From VAXT01 sp963774625 (GTDB lineage: Bacteria > Actinomycetota > Thermoleophilia > Gaiellales > Gaiellaceae): a stretch of DNA of 64,000 bases. Below, in pieces: positions 23,793 to 34,640 of this stretch. The position numbers and the translations under genes were made by a program. Below the pieces are notes generated by a model. It saw only the letters and a program-made list of their open reading frames with translations. It was not told the DNA's origin and did no database searches. The first letter of the stretch is position 1. Every line of letters begins with the position of its first letter. The DNA lies in the NCBI GenBank assembly GCA_963774625.1, contig CAVZFQ010000013.1:1116001-1180000 (forward strand), in the 5' to 3' direction.

Positions 23793-24973
23793 CGGGCTGA
23801 CATCAGCTCGATGGTTGGATCTGCCCCCGAGCGGATCTGCGCCCGGGGCTCCCGGTAGCGGAGCGCCTCGTAGGCGATGAGGCCGACGATCACGGCCGTG
23901 ACGGCTGCGAGGGAGGCAAGCGCCGGGATCTCGAGCGCAAGCGGGAAGAGAACGAGCAGGGCGACCACGGCCGTGGGCCGACCGTGACCGATGCTTCGTC
24001 GGCCGAAGACCAGCGAGGTCCGGTAGCGGACCAGCACGTGCGCGAGCAGATAGAGCGCGAGCCCGCCACAGAGACCCGCAGCCGGGACTGTGTCGAGCGG
24101 GTCGCCAAAGTTCGCGAGCGTCTTCTTCATCGCCAGTGCGAAGAGGACGACGCCTGCCACCATCGGCAGGTGGAGGTAGCTGTAGATGTCACGGGCGAGC
24201 GCGGCCTGAGCGGCTCCTGTGACCCGGCCGAGGATGCGTTCGGTAACGATCGAAACCCAGTCGAAGTAGGTCCACCAGAGGCCCGCCGCAACCGCTACCC
24301 CGAGCAACGCAGCCGTGACGCGGCCGGCGTCGAGCGGCAGCCCGGCTGCGCCGACGCCGACCGCGACGATGGACTCGCCGATGGCGATGATCACGATCAA
24401 CCCGTGCCGCTCGGCGAAATGCCGGGGGTGGACGCGCCAGCCGGTCCCCCGGCCGACGAGCACTCCGAGATAGTCGATCGCGAGCGCTATCACCCACAAC
24501 GCAATTCGCACGTCGCCATCGGTGAAGCCCGCTAGCACGAGCAAGACACCGCTGATCAGAGAGGACGGCGTCATGCGCAGGACTGCGCCGAGGAGGTCGT
24601 GGTCGCCCTTCGCGGCAAGGGCGTAGAGCCCGATGTGCATCGCTCGCACGAACAGGTAGGCCACTCCGAACAGGACGCCGTGGTCGTCGAAGGCTTCGGG
24701 CACGGCGAGGGCGGTAACCAACATCGCCCCCATGGCCGCGAACACGGCCAACCGCACAGCGCCCTCCTCCGGGTTCAGCGTGTTCGTCAGCCAGGCGTAC
24801 GCGGCCCAGGCCCACCAGAGCGCGCCCAGGATGAGCATCCCGCGCAGGACCCCGCCCCAGGTCGGGTCGTCGGAGAGCAGGCTCGTGACCTGCGTGATCG
24901 CGAAGACGAAGACGAGGTCGAAGAAAAGCTCGAGCGGAGTGACGCGCTCCTCTTGGGCGGCCGTTCCCTCCAC
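23789..24973 (-). CDS. Low-temperature-requirement A (LtrA) family membrane protein
   Basis: A 394-residue protein with roughly ten membrane helices. The LtrA signature TPLELFFDLVFVFAITQV follows a short charged N-terminus (EGTAAQEERV); later LALDYLG-like AIDYLGVLVGRG, HFAERHGLIVIIAIGESIVA and YSYLHLPMVAGVVL are family landmarks. GTG at 24971-24973 was taken as the start because the longer open frame is Arg-rich shadow of the next gene. LtrA's biochemical role is unknown; in Listeria it is linked to growth in the cold. Confidence 0.88.
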   Translation of the reverse strand: MEGTAAQEERVTPLELFFDLVFVFAITQVTSLLSDDPTWGGVLRGMLILGALWWAWAAYAWLTNTLNPEEGAVRLAVFAAMGAMLVTALAVPEAFDDHGVLFGVAYLFVRAMHIGLYALAAKGDHDLLGAVLRMTPSSLISGVLLVLAGFTDGDVRIALWVIALAIDYLGVLVGRGTGWRVHPRHFAERHGLIVIIAIGESIVAVGVGAAGLPLDAGRVTAALLGVAVAAGLWWTYFDWVSIVTERILGRVTGAAQAALARDIYSYLHLPMVAGVVLFALAMKKTLANFGDPLDTVPAAGLCGGLALYLLAHVLVRYRTSLVFGRRSIGHGRPTAVVALLVLFPLALEIPALASLAAVTAVIVGLIAYEALRYREPRAQIRSGADPTIELMSAR

Positions 24974-24984
24974 GAAAGAGGACG

Positions 24985-25599
24985 CTAGCGGTTGCGCAGG
25001 TCGCTGCGGAGCGCGGCCTTGATGCCTGGGCCCGGCGCGCGGAGCCAGCGGATCCCGTACCGCGAGCGCATGTGCAGCTGGACGTAGTCCTCGGCGAAGA
25101 TCTCGCTGATCGAGCGCTCCCAGCCGAGGTCGTAGTCCTCCGAGACCTTGCCTTGCGCGAGCAGCGCGTCGATGCGGCGGGCGGCCCACCATTGCTCCAT
25201 CCACGGCTCCCAGTCGCGCCAGCGGCCGCGCTGGAGCTCGAGGTGGTGCGCGTACTCGTGCAGGAGGTAATGCGCGACCTCGGTCGAGCGGCCGGCGGGA
25301 ACGGTCAGCAGGTCCTCGCCGCGCCGAGACGAGTAACAACTGCCGCCGCCCCCGCAGAGCCGCGCGACGAGGCGGGGAGGGACGATGCGGACGACGACGT
25401 CTGAGATCTCGTCGCCGTGGATCGATCCGCGCAGGCGCCCGGCGTACCAGTTGACGTTCACGCCGCGCGCGCGAACGTCGAACGTCATCGGGCGCCCGGC
25501 CCGGTCGAGCCGCGTGACCAACGCCCCGCTCGCAGACTCGGCTCCGAGAAGCAGAGCGGCGGCGGCGACGATCACGGCGGCCAGGGCGCGGTGCGGCAC
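24985..25599 (-). CDS. Secreted HExxH putative metalloprotease
   Basis: A 204-residue exported protein. GTG at 25599 gives the signal peptide MPHRALAAVIVAAAALLLGA. The mature domain has LLHEYAHHLELQRG, an HExxH zinc site, and a later Glu-rich ERSISEIFAEDYVQLHMR that can supply a third ligand, as in small gluzincin-like or Wss1/SprT-like proteases. A CGGGGSC motif lies between. Substrate unknown. Eleven bases separate it from the LtrA gene on the same strand. Confidence 0.75.
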   Translation of the reverse strand: MPHRALAAVIVAAAALLLGAESASGALVTRLDRAGRPMTFDVRARGVNVNWYAGRLRGSIHGDEISDVVVRIVPPRLVARLCGGGGSCYSSRRGEDLLTVPAGRSTEVAHYLLHEYAHHLELQRGRWRDWEPWMEQWWAARRIDALLAQGKVSEDYDLGWERSISEIFAEDYVQLHMRSRYGIRWLRAPGPGIKAALRSDLRNR

Positions 25600-25633
25600 C
25601 CCGCAGATGGTCGCAGTCGAACCTGAGAGGGGC

Positions 25634-26699
25634 CTAAGAAAAGATCTGCATCGGCAGGTCCGTGAGCGGCTCTCCGCCGCCGGCCGTGACCAGCCAGGTG
25701 TCCTGCATGTAAAGGCACTCGCGCCCGTCCTCGGAGATCGCATGCGGGTGCATCGAGAAGACCATGTTCTCGGCGATCTCGGTCGCGATGCCCTCGCCGA
25801 TCTTCGGGTGCTCGATCATCGTCATCCCGATCGAGTGGCCCGTTACGTGGCCAAGGTGATAGCCACGCTCGGTGAAGCCCTTCGAGACCGCGCGGTGGAC
25901 GTCGTGCGCGGCCGCGCCTGGTCGCAGAGCCGTCTTCGCTGCTTCGAAGTACTCCTCGTAGGCCTCGTACATGCGCGCGACTTCGGCGGAAGGTGTACCG
26001 AGGGCACGCGAGATCTCGACCCAATGGCCTCCCGGCCCGGCGATCTCCAGCGACGGCACGCAGAACTCTCCGAGCACCGTCTCCTTGCGGGCGATCGCGA
26101 ACTCGGCGCCGACGAGCACCATGTTCATCGTCAACCGGCCGCAGCCCTCCTCCACGAAGAGCTTCTCGGCCGGCGCGAGCACCTCGGCGGCGGTCCTGCC
26201 CGGCGCGTAGGCCTCGCGGAACGCGTGGAAGCCCTCGGTGTTGATGCGAACGCTGTCGCGGACGGACTCGAGCTCGGCTGTCGCTCTTCACGGCACGGGC
26301 GAGATCGAATTGCTCGTCGAACGGGACGAGGCCGACTTTTCCTTGCAGCGCTGCGAAGTCGCGCACCTGCATGACGTAGTCGCCGCCGTAGACGCCCACG
26401 CGCTTGCCGGCCAGCTTGGTGGCAAGCCAGGCGCCCGGCTGGTCGACGAAGACCTGGTCCTCGATCCACGAGTCGCCGTGCTCGCCGACGTAGCGGGCTT
26501 CGGCAGGGAAGACGATCGTCGGGTCGCCTTCCCGGGGCAGCAGCACGTACGCGTAGCGGTGAACGATCAGGAACCCGGACAGGTAGCGGACGGCGCCCTC
26601 GAAGCCGGAGTACTCGCTGCCTGCGACGACGAGCGCGTCCAGATCGTGCTCCGCGAGCGCATCGCGCACGAGGCCGTAGCGGCGGTCTACCTCGCCCAC
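25634..26699 (-). CDS. M24-family peptidase/creatinase-like hydrolase, broken by one base
   Basis: GTG at 26699 begins a creatinase-type N-domain (AEHDLDALVVAGSEYSG, GGDYVMQVRDFAALQ) that reads cleanly to KSD near 26282. The catalytic domain then continues in the next frame from ELESVRDSVRINTEGF to the stop at 25634. Catalytic landmarks are HLGHVTGHSIGMTM (His), a Glu in IAENMVFSMHPH, and C-terminal DTWLVTAGGGEPLT. Removing one A restores a ~354-residue protein. The catalytic half from an internal ATG (26182) lacks the N-domain and early metal ligands. Either a read/assembly error or a recent pseudogene. It precedes two ketopantoate-reductase-like genes in the same direction only by 13-base overlap. 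Confidence 0.75.
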
Positions 26700-27607
26700 G
26701 AGGCCTCCAGGCCGTGGATCAGCGCCGTGATCGCAGCGTTGAGCGGCGTTGGCACTCCGTGCTCTTGGCCGAAGCGGACGATGCCGCCGTTCAGGTAGTC
26801 GATCTCCGTCTGCCGCCGGGCCTCCACGTCCTGCAGCATCGACGCCTTGTGGTCGTACGCGACCTCGGGTTTCGCGGCGTGGTCGATCAGCTCCTCGGGG
26901 TCGGCGTCCAGCTCGATGCCCATCGCGGCGGCGACCGCCTTGCCCTCGTCGACGAGGCCCGTCACGAGCCGCCGGAGATCATCGCGCTCGCAGACCCGTC
27001 CGTGGCTGAGGTGCGTGAGCGCGCCGATCGGGTTCGTGGATGCGTTGAAGATCAGCTTCCGCCACTGGGGGCCGCGTGCGTCGGCCACCGCCTGCGTCGG
27101 CATGCCTGCGCGCGTGCAGGCATCGGCGAGGCGCTCGATTTCCCCCGCCGGGGCAGGGCTCGGCTCGAAGGGCCCGAGCGTCGTGTCGCCCTTCACGTCC
27201 CACTGCACGTGGCCGGGCTCGACGACCCGACCTGCCGGGAACGTCGTGCCTCGGATGACCTTTCCCAGGCGCTCTGCGATCGCCTCTTCGTTCCCGACGC
27301 CGTTCTGGACGGAGGCCACGGAGGCGTGTTCGAGCGCGGGGGAGGCGTCCCCGACTGCGGACGCGGTGTGCATCGACTTCGTCGCCACGAGCCCGAAATC
27401 GCACTCCGGTAGCTCGCCCGCATCGGTCGTTGCCCGCACCCGGCCGACGACCTCGCCGGCGCCCGACAGGCGCAGGCCGCTGTCGTTGATGGCCGCAACG
27501 TGGTCGGCGTCCAGGTCGTAGGCCCAGACCTCGACGTCGTCGAGCTGCGCGAGGTTGGCGGCGAAAAGGCCGCCTACGGCACCGCAGCCGACGATGCAGA
27601 CCTTCAC
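26687..27607 (-). CDS. Ketopantoate reductase (PanE/ApbA) family protein, copy 1
   Basis: A 306-residue NADP-dependent oxidoreductase: Rossmann motif VCIVGCGAVGGLFAANLA at the N-terminus, FGLVATKSMHTASAVGD, SVQNGVGNEEAIAERLG, and the C-terminal catalytic domain with QWRKLIFNASTNPIGALTH, where Lys and Asn are the expected catalytic residues. GTG start at 27607 overlaps the TGA of copy 2. PanE itself makes pantoate for CoA, but two tandem divergent copies beside a broken M24 gene suggest a catabolic 2-oxo acid or hydroxy acid reductase instead. Confidence 0.87.
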   Translation of the reverse strand: MKVCIVGCGAVGGLFAANLAQLDDVEVWAYDLDADHVAAINDSGLRLSGAGEVVGRVRATTDAGELPECDFGLVATKSMHTASAVGDASPALEHASVASVQNGVGNEEAIAERLGKVIRGTTFPAGRVVEPGHVQWDVKGDTTLGPFEPSPAPAGEIERLADACTRAGMPTQAVADARGPQWRKLIFNASTNPIGALTHLSHGRVCERDDLRRLVTGLVDEGKAVAAAMGIELDADPEELIDHAAKPEVAYDHKASMLQDVEARRQTEIDYLNGGIVRFGQEHGVPTPLNAAITALIHGLEASWAR

Positions 27608-28515
27608 GAGTAGGAGGCCTCCCGGCCCCGGATCAGTGCGTAGAGCGCAGTTTGCAGCGGCGCGCCGACCCCTGCGCGCTCGGCCTCCCTGACGAGTGCT
27701 CCGTTGATCAGCTCGACCTCGGTCGGTCGGCCAGCCTCCACGTCCTCCAGCATCGAGGGGAAGTGCGCGCTGCCGCGCTGGGTCGCGAGGACGTTCATCT
27801 CCCACGGATCGTCGCGCAGCTCGACGCCGGCTGCCGCGGCAACGCGCTTGCCCTCGGCCATGAGCTCCTCGACGAGCCCGCCCAGATGCTCGGGATCGGC
27901 GAAGTGGAAGTCGTGGGGGAGACCGGTCAGCGCCGCGACCCCGTTCACCGTTGCGTTGAAGATCAGCTTCGACCACTGCGCGGGGCGGAGGTCAGGGAGC
28001 GCTTGCACCTCGAGCTCGGCCCGGGCGAGGAGGCCGGCGATCTCCTCGACCGTTTCGTAGGGCGTGTCCTCGTACGGCCCGAGCCAGGTCTCCGTGTCGA
28101 GGATGTACTCGACGTGCGTGTCGGAGTGCTTCGTCCCGCTCATGAACGTGACGGCGGAGACGATGGGCCACTCGCCGCGGGCGCGCAGGATCTCCTCGGC
28201 GCCGAGCCCGTTCTGGGTGGTCATGACGGTTGCGCCCGGGAAGTGCCCGGCCAGCGCGGCAGCAGCTCCCTCGAGGCCCGTCGCCTTGGTGCAGACGAGG
28301 ACGAGATCTGGCTCTTCGAGCTCGGCTGGATCGGTCGCGGCCGCAACGCGACCGACGAACTCGTGCCGCCCGGAGACCCGCAGCCCGGTCTCGTTCAGCG
28401 CCCGCGCGTGGTCGTCACGGCGCACGAGGCAGGACACGTCCGCGACCCTGGCCAGGTGCCCGGCGAAGAGGCTGCCGATCACGCCGGCGCCGACGACGCA
28501 GACGCGTTCGATCAC
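27604..28515 (-). CDS. Ketopantoate reductase (PanE/ApbA) family protein, copy 2
   Basis: A 303-residue paralogue of the adjacent gene: Rossmann motif VCVVGAGVIGSLFAGHLA, LVLVCTKATGLEGAAAAL, TTQNGLGAEEIL, and catalytic QWSKLIFNATVNGVAALTG. GTG start at 28515. The two copies share layout but are clearly diverged, so the duplication is old or they were acquired together. First gene of the minus-strand run 28515 to 25634; its upstream region also holds the promoter of the divergent large secreted-protein locus. Confidence 0.87.
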   Translation of the reverse strand: MIERVCVVGAGVIGSLFAGHLARVADVSCLVRRDDHARALNETGLRVSGRHEFVGRVAAATDPAELEEPDLVLVCTKATGLEGAAAALAGHFPGATVMTTQNGLGAEEILRARGEWPIVSAVTFMSGTKHSDTHVEYILDTETWLGPYEDTPYETVEEIAGLLARAELEVQALPDLRPAQWSKLIFNATVNGVAALTGLPHDFHFADPEHLGGLVEELMAEGKRVAAAAGVELRDDPWEMNVLATQRGSAHFPSMLEDVEAGRPTEVELINGALVREAERAGVGAPLQTALYALIRGREASYS

Positions 28516-28560
28516 GACGCGAGCCTATCTCGCCGTTGAGGGTGACCCGGGCCGCAAATC

Positions 28561-28589
28561 TTGAAAAAGCTATCGAGAAGCGATAAGAA
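28561..28589 (+). promoter_or_regulatory. Sigma-70-like promoter for the large secreted-protein locus
   Basis: TTGAAA (28561-28566) and TAAGAA (28584-28589) are separated by exactly 17 bases, 48 bases before the proposed TTG start with its GGGGAGGG ribosome site. Sequence fit is good; activity is inferred. Confidence 0.6.
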
Positions 28590-28992
28590 CGTCTTGCAGA
28601 TTTTCCTCGGGGGGAATCTACTGGGGAGGGACCCTCTTGAAGTCCATACGTTTTCTTTCTCGGCCGACGCGACAGCGCGGCCTTCTTTTTGTCTTCGTTT
28701 CGCTTCTCGCGCTGGCCTTGCGCTGAGCCTCATCGGCTCGGCGCCGGCTGCGCGCGGTCAGAAGGCCGATACCCGGGGCGGCTCGGATGCGGTCGCCGTC
28801 ATCGCCGTCCAAGGCGAATGACCGATCAGCAAGCGTTGCTGGGAAATCCGGCGCCGCCGAGCGTCCGATTTCGAGCGCTCTGCAGCGTCTCCTAGGCGGA
28901 CAAGAGCAAACCCTCCTCCTCGGCGCCGAATCGCGCTGCGGCCCCCGACCTAATCGGCGCAGGCACGCTACCCGTTCACTTCGGCGGCCGGT

Positions 28993-29867
28993 GTGGCGCT
29001 CGAGGACATGAGCAGCGGCACGACCCAGCTCGTAGCCGCCAGCCAGGACGACACCGCCTCCGCGTTGACGAACATCGGCTTCGACTACTGGTACGACGGT
29101 GTTCGCGCCACCCAGTTCTCGGTGAATGCCAACGGTCTGATGAGGCTTGGCCCGACAGTCGTCTCGGACGAGCTTCATGAACAACGCTGCGGGCTTCGCG
29201 AGCACCCTCAACGCGCCGAAGATCGCGCCGTACTACGACGACCTCTGCACCGGAGCGACGGCAAGGTGCACTACAAGGTCGTCGGCACTGCACCGAATCG
29301 CAAGCTCGTCATCGAGTGGCTGAACATGAAGATCACGAGGAACACGTCCTGTGTCGGCGCCGTGGGCAACGGAACGTTCCAGGCCTGGCTGTACGAGTCA
29401 AGCCACGCCACCTCGCCAGGCGTGATCGAGTTCGTGTACGGGGCTCTTCCCGGCGGCTGCCGCTGCCGACGCTCGGATACTCGGTCGGCCTGCAATCCGG
29501 CGCGGCGACCAACTTCGCCAGCGTCACGACGGCCGGCCCCTCGGTTTCCTACACGACGGCCAACAACGCGCAGCTGGACGCCATCCGGCGCGGCACTGCC
29601 TACCTCTTCACGCCGAACGCTCCGGCCGCCCCCACGAACCTGACGTTCACGAACGTGACGGCGATCTCGATGACGCTGAACTGGATCGACAACGCCAGCA
29701 ACGAGGTCGGCTATGCGATCTACCAGTCCACGGACGGCACGAATTACTCATTCGTCGCGCAGACCGCTGCGGACGCGACTTCGCTGGCGATCAGCGGCCT
29801 GACTCCGAGCACCACCTACCACTTCCGGGTCTTTGCGGTACCGAGGGTGCAATCAGCTCGGCGTTGA
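28993..29867 (+). CDS. Fragment: N-terminal domain and fibronectin type III domain of the large secreted protein
   Basis: In the first frame, ALEDMSSGTTQLVAASQDD through GFDYWYDGVRATQFSVNANG is a beta-rich domain often seen before FN3 modules in secreted bacterial proteins. The frame is lost near 29167, regained near 29255 (GKVHYKVVGTAPNRKLVIEW), and lost again near 29455. The last frame then reads GYSVGLQSGAATNFASVTT and a full FN3 domain: PAAPTNLTFTNVTAISMTLN, WIDNASNEVGYAIYQSTDG, GLTPSTTYHFRVFAV. This is a fragment set, not a start-to-stop gene. Confidence 0.6.
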
Positions 29868-30160
29868 GCGGGAGCCAGGCGACACAACGCAACCGGTGCG
29901 ATCTCCTGCGCAGGGGCTGGCGGCAACTGGAGCTCACCTGCCACGTGGGTGGGCGGCGTGGTCCCGAGCGCTAGTGACAACGTCACTGATCACCAGCGGC
30001 TGCACGGTCACGATCGACGCGGCGGCCGCCGCTTACAGCGTGACTGTCGACAGCGGTGGCGTGCTGCAGTACGAAGACGCGACCGCACGAACGCTGACCT
30101 CGGGCATCAACGTCACGATCGACTAGCGGCGGCACCTTCCAGACTGCCGCGACCGGCACG

Positions 30161-31882
30161 GTGGCAACGCATGTGCTCTCGGTCGGCGGCAACCTGACGA
30201 ACAACGGCACGCTCGACTTCAGCACCGCCGGCGGCTTGGCCGGCGCAGGCATCACGTTCACGGGCGCAGCGAGCAACACCTTCGGTGGGACGGGCGCGAC
30301 CACAGACGTTCGCGCCATCACCATCAACAAGGGCACGTCCAGCGCCAACGTCCTCGAGCTGAACGCCTCCAACTTCACGGTGCATGGGGGCAACACCGAC
30401 GGGCCGGGCGGCTATCTGACCTTGACCAACGGCACATTCAAGATCTCCGGCTCGTTCTCGATGACCAACAGGACGTTCAACACCGCCGCTACCTACACGA
30501 TCCCTACGACCGGCGGTATCTGGCTCAACAACGCCAATTACACCGTGGCCGCGACTGCCTCAGGCAGTACCACGTCGAACAACGGCCTCTTCAGGGTCAC
30601 GCAGGGCACCTACAACATCGGCATCGGCGCCGGTGACCAGATGCGCGGCGGCACGGGCGCGGTCTTCACGATCGAGGGCGGCGCCATCAATGTCTCGGGC
30701 GCGTTCGACCCGCAGAGCGCCGTCACCTACACGCAGTCAGCCGGCACGCTGAACGTCGGCGTGGTCGGGAACAACGTGTCTGCATTCGGCACGTTCGAGC
30801 TCTTCAGCACCAGCACCGCCGGCGCTTTCAACATGAGCGGTGGCACGATCAATGTCATCAATCCCAGCACGCGGTGCGACCAAGGTCGACTACCGGAACA
30901 ACACGCCGACAGCAACTCGAACGTTACGGGCGGCACGGTCGTCATCGGAGCTATGGGTGCGCCCGCCAGCAGCATCTACAACGTGTCGGGCCGGATGCCG
31001 AGCACGATCGTCAACGCCACGCAGACGATGCGGGTGAACAACGCCACCGTGAACCTGCGGGGCTCGACCCTGATGAACGACGGCGTGATCGATTTCACGG
31101 GCGCCACTTCTGCGCGATACGACTTCACTGCTGTCGGTCCGATGACCTACAGCGGCTCCGGTGTCTTCGGCACAGCCGTCGCGCCGTTCGGAGGCGTCGG
31201 CGTCAGCAGCAACAGCCTCTCCCCGATCACGCTCAACGCACCGATCGTCACCAATCGCGTCAACCTGTTCACGGGCGGGTTCGTCAACAGCAACCAGATC
31301 ACGCTCGGCAACGGCGGCGCGTCAACGACCGTCGTCCAGATCGGATCGACAGGTCTCTTGACGCCGGGCGGCTCGTTCGACGTCAGCCCGGTGCACAACC
31401 AGGGCACGGGCGGTCAGATCCTGCTCTACGCCTTCGAGACCACGCCGCGAACGACCGGAGTCGAGGTCAACCCGACGCGGCAGCTGACCAGCATCAACCT
31501 CATCGACAACCCGAACGGCGTGACCATCGCGGGTGGCGACCTGACGCTGAACTCGGCAGCCGCGGCTCTCGTCCTGACGAACGGCAGGCTCATCACCGGG
31601 GCCAACACACTCAGCCTCAGCTCAGGGACGGCGACGGTGACTCGCACGAATGGCTTCGTCGACGGCAATTTCCGCAAGACATATGCGGCGGTTGCCAGCA
31701 AGACCTTCGAGGTCGGAACGGCGAGCGGTTACTCGCCGGTCCTGTTCAACGTCACAGCAGGGGCATTCCCGGCGACCGTCACCGCCAAGGCGATCCAGGG
31801 AGCCCACCCCAACTTCACCGACCCCTCGCTGGCGCTGCAGCGGTACTGGAATCTGACCGCCGCGGTGTCACGGCCGACCTGA
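30161..31882 (+). CDS. Fragment: Thr/Asn/Gly-rich beta-repeat region of the large secreted protein
   Basis: A 573-residue open stretch with repeated short beta strands and turns: VGGNLTNNGTLDFST, GITFTGAASNTFGGTGATTD, LTLTNGTFKISGSF, SGGTINVINPS, LNAPIVTNRVNLFTGG and VTRTNGFVDGNFRKTYAAV. This is the style of a beta-helix or beta-solenoid adhesin. A small compensated frame slip between about 30870 and 30915 scrambles ~15 residues; the next frame there reads ATKVDYRNNTPTAT. The end (QRYWNLTAAV) runs out of frame near 31866; the next frame continues TADLTFNYLTADIPGTANES. Confidence 0.6.
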   Translation: MATHVLSVGGNLTNNGTLDFSTAGGLAGAGITFTGAASNTFGGTGATTDVRAITINKGTSSANVLELNASNFTVHGGNTDGPGGYLTLTNGTFKISGSFSMTNRTFNTAATYTIPTTGGIWLNNANYTVAATASGSTTSNNGLFRVTQGTYNIGIGAGDQMRGGTGAVFTIEGGAINVSGAFDPQSAVTYTQSAGTLNVGVVGNNVSAFGTFELFSTSTAGAFNMSGGTINVINPSTRCDQGRLPEQHADSNSNVTGGTVVIGAMGAPASSIYNVSGRMPSTIVNATQTMRVNNATVNLRGSTLMNDGVIDFTGATSARYDFTAVGPMTYSGSGVFGTAVAPFGGVGVSSNSLSPITLNAPIVTNRVNLFTGGFVNSNQITLGNGGASTTVVQIGSTGLLTPGGSFDVSPVHNQGTGGQILLYAFETTPRTTGVEVNPTRQLTSINLIDNPNGVTIAGGDLTLNSAAAALVLTNGRLITGANTLSLSSGTATVTRTNGFVDGNFRKTYAAVASKTFEVGTASGYSPVLFNVTAGAFPATVTAKAIQGAHPNFTDPSLALQRYWNLTAAVSRPT

Positions 31883-32059
31883 CGTTCAACTATCTGACCG
31901 CGGACATCCCTGGGACGGCGAACGAGAGCAACTTCGTCATCTTCAAGTACGACGGGGTGTTCACGCAGCCGGGCGGGACGGTGGACGCCGTCGCCAATCA
32001 GGCGACGATCACCGGCGTGACGGAGTTCTCCGATTGGACGGTCGCGGAGCCCGGCGCGA

Positions 32060-34162
<2,103 letters not shown>

Positions 34163-34182
34163 ACCAACCACGGATATCGAAC

Positions 34183-34212
34183 AGGAAAGGGCGCCTCTCG
34201 GCGCCCTTTCCT
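34183..34212 (+). terminator. Hairpin terminator after the large secreted-protein locus
   Basis: AGGAAAGGGCGCC (34183-34195) pairs perfectly with GGCGCCCTTTCCT (34200-34212) around TCTC, followed by TAGAG. Confidence 0.75.
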
Positions 34213-34269
34213 TAGAGCGATTCGTGTGGGCCGGCGCTAGCCTGATCCTCTCCAACGAGGAGGAGACGA

Positions 34270-34626
34270 ATGAGCACCACGATTACCACCGACCTGCTTG
34301 CCGACGTCGACCGCATGGACGCGAAGGGGTTTGCCTCGTATATGGCCGAGGACTGCGTGCTGCGCTACGCCAATGCCGACGAGGTCGTGGGCCGCGACGC
34401 GATCGAAGAGGCGATCGCCGGGTTCTTCGGCACGATCAAGGGGATCAGCCATCACGTCGTCGGGGAATGGGACGTCGACGACACGACGATCGTTCAATTC
34501 GAGGCCACCTACACGCGGATGGACGACCGCCAGGTCACGGTGCCCGCCGTCACGATCTATCGGCGCGGCAGTGACCTGATCGACGACTACCGCATCTACG
34601 TGGATCTCGCCCCGGTCTACGCGTAG
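34270..34626 (+). CDS. SnoaL/NTF2-like protein
   Basis: A 118-residue cone-shaped alpha+beta-barrel protein: DLLADVDRMDAKGFASYMAE, FRYANADEVVG-like LRYANADEVVGRDAIEEAIA, and C-terminal strands TVPAVTIYRRGSDLIDDYRI, as in SnoaL-like polyketide cyclases and ketosteroid-isomerase relatives. No catalytic assignment is possible. The ribosome site GAGGAGA precedes ATG. It lies 14 bases ahead of the Gfo/Idh/MocA gene and is probably co-transcribed with it. Confidence 0.8.
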   Translation: MSTTITTDLLADVDRMDAKGFASYMAEDCVLRYANADEVVGRDAIEEAIAGFFGTIKGISHHVVGEWDVDDTTIVQFEATYTRMDDRQVTVPAVTIYRRGSDLIDDYRIYVDLAPVYA

Positions 34627-34640
34627 GCAACGGCCGGCGA

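Noticed and set aside
28800..28960. Stops in the first frame of the giant gene taken as a natural end of a small secreted protein
   Set aside because: Recognisable domain sequence resumes at about 28960 in the same frame and continues for 5 kb, so these stops more likely reflect missing or extra bases; the exact repair is not determinable.
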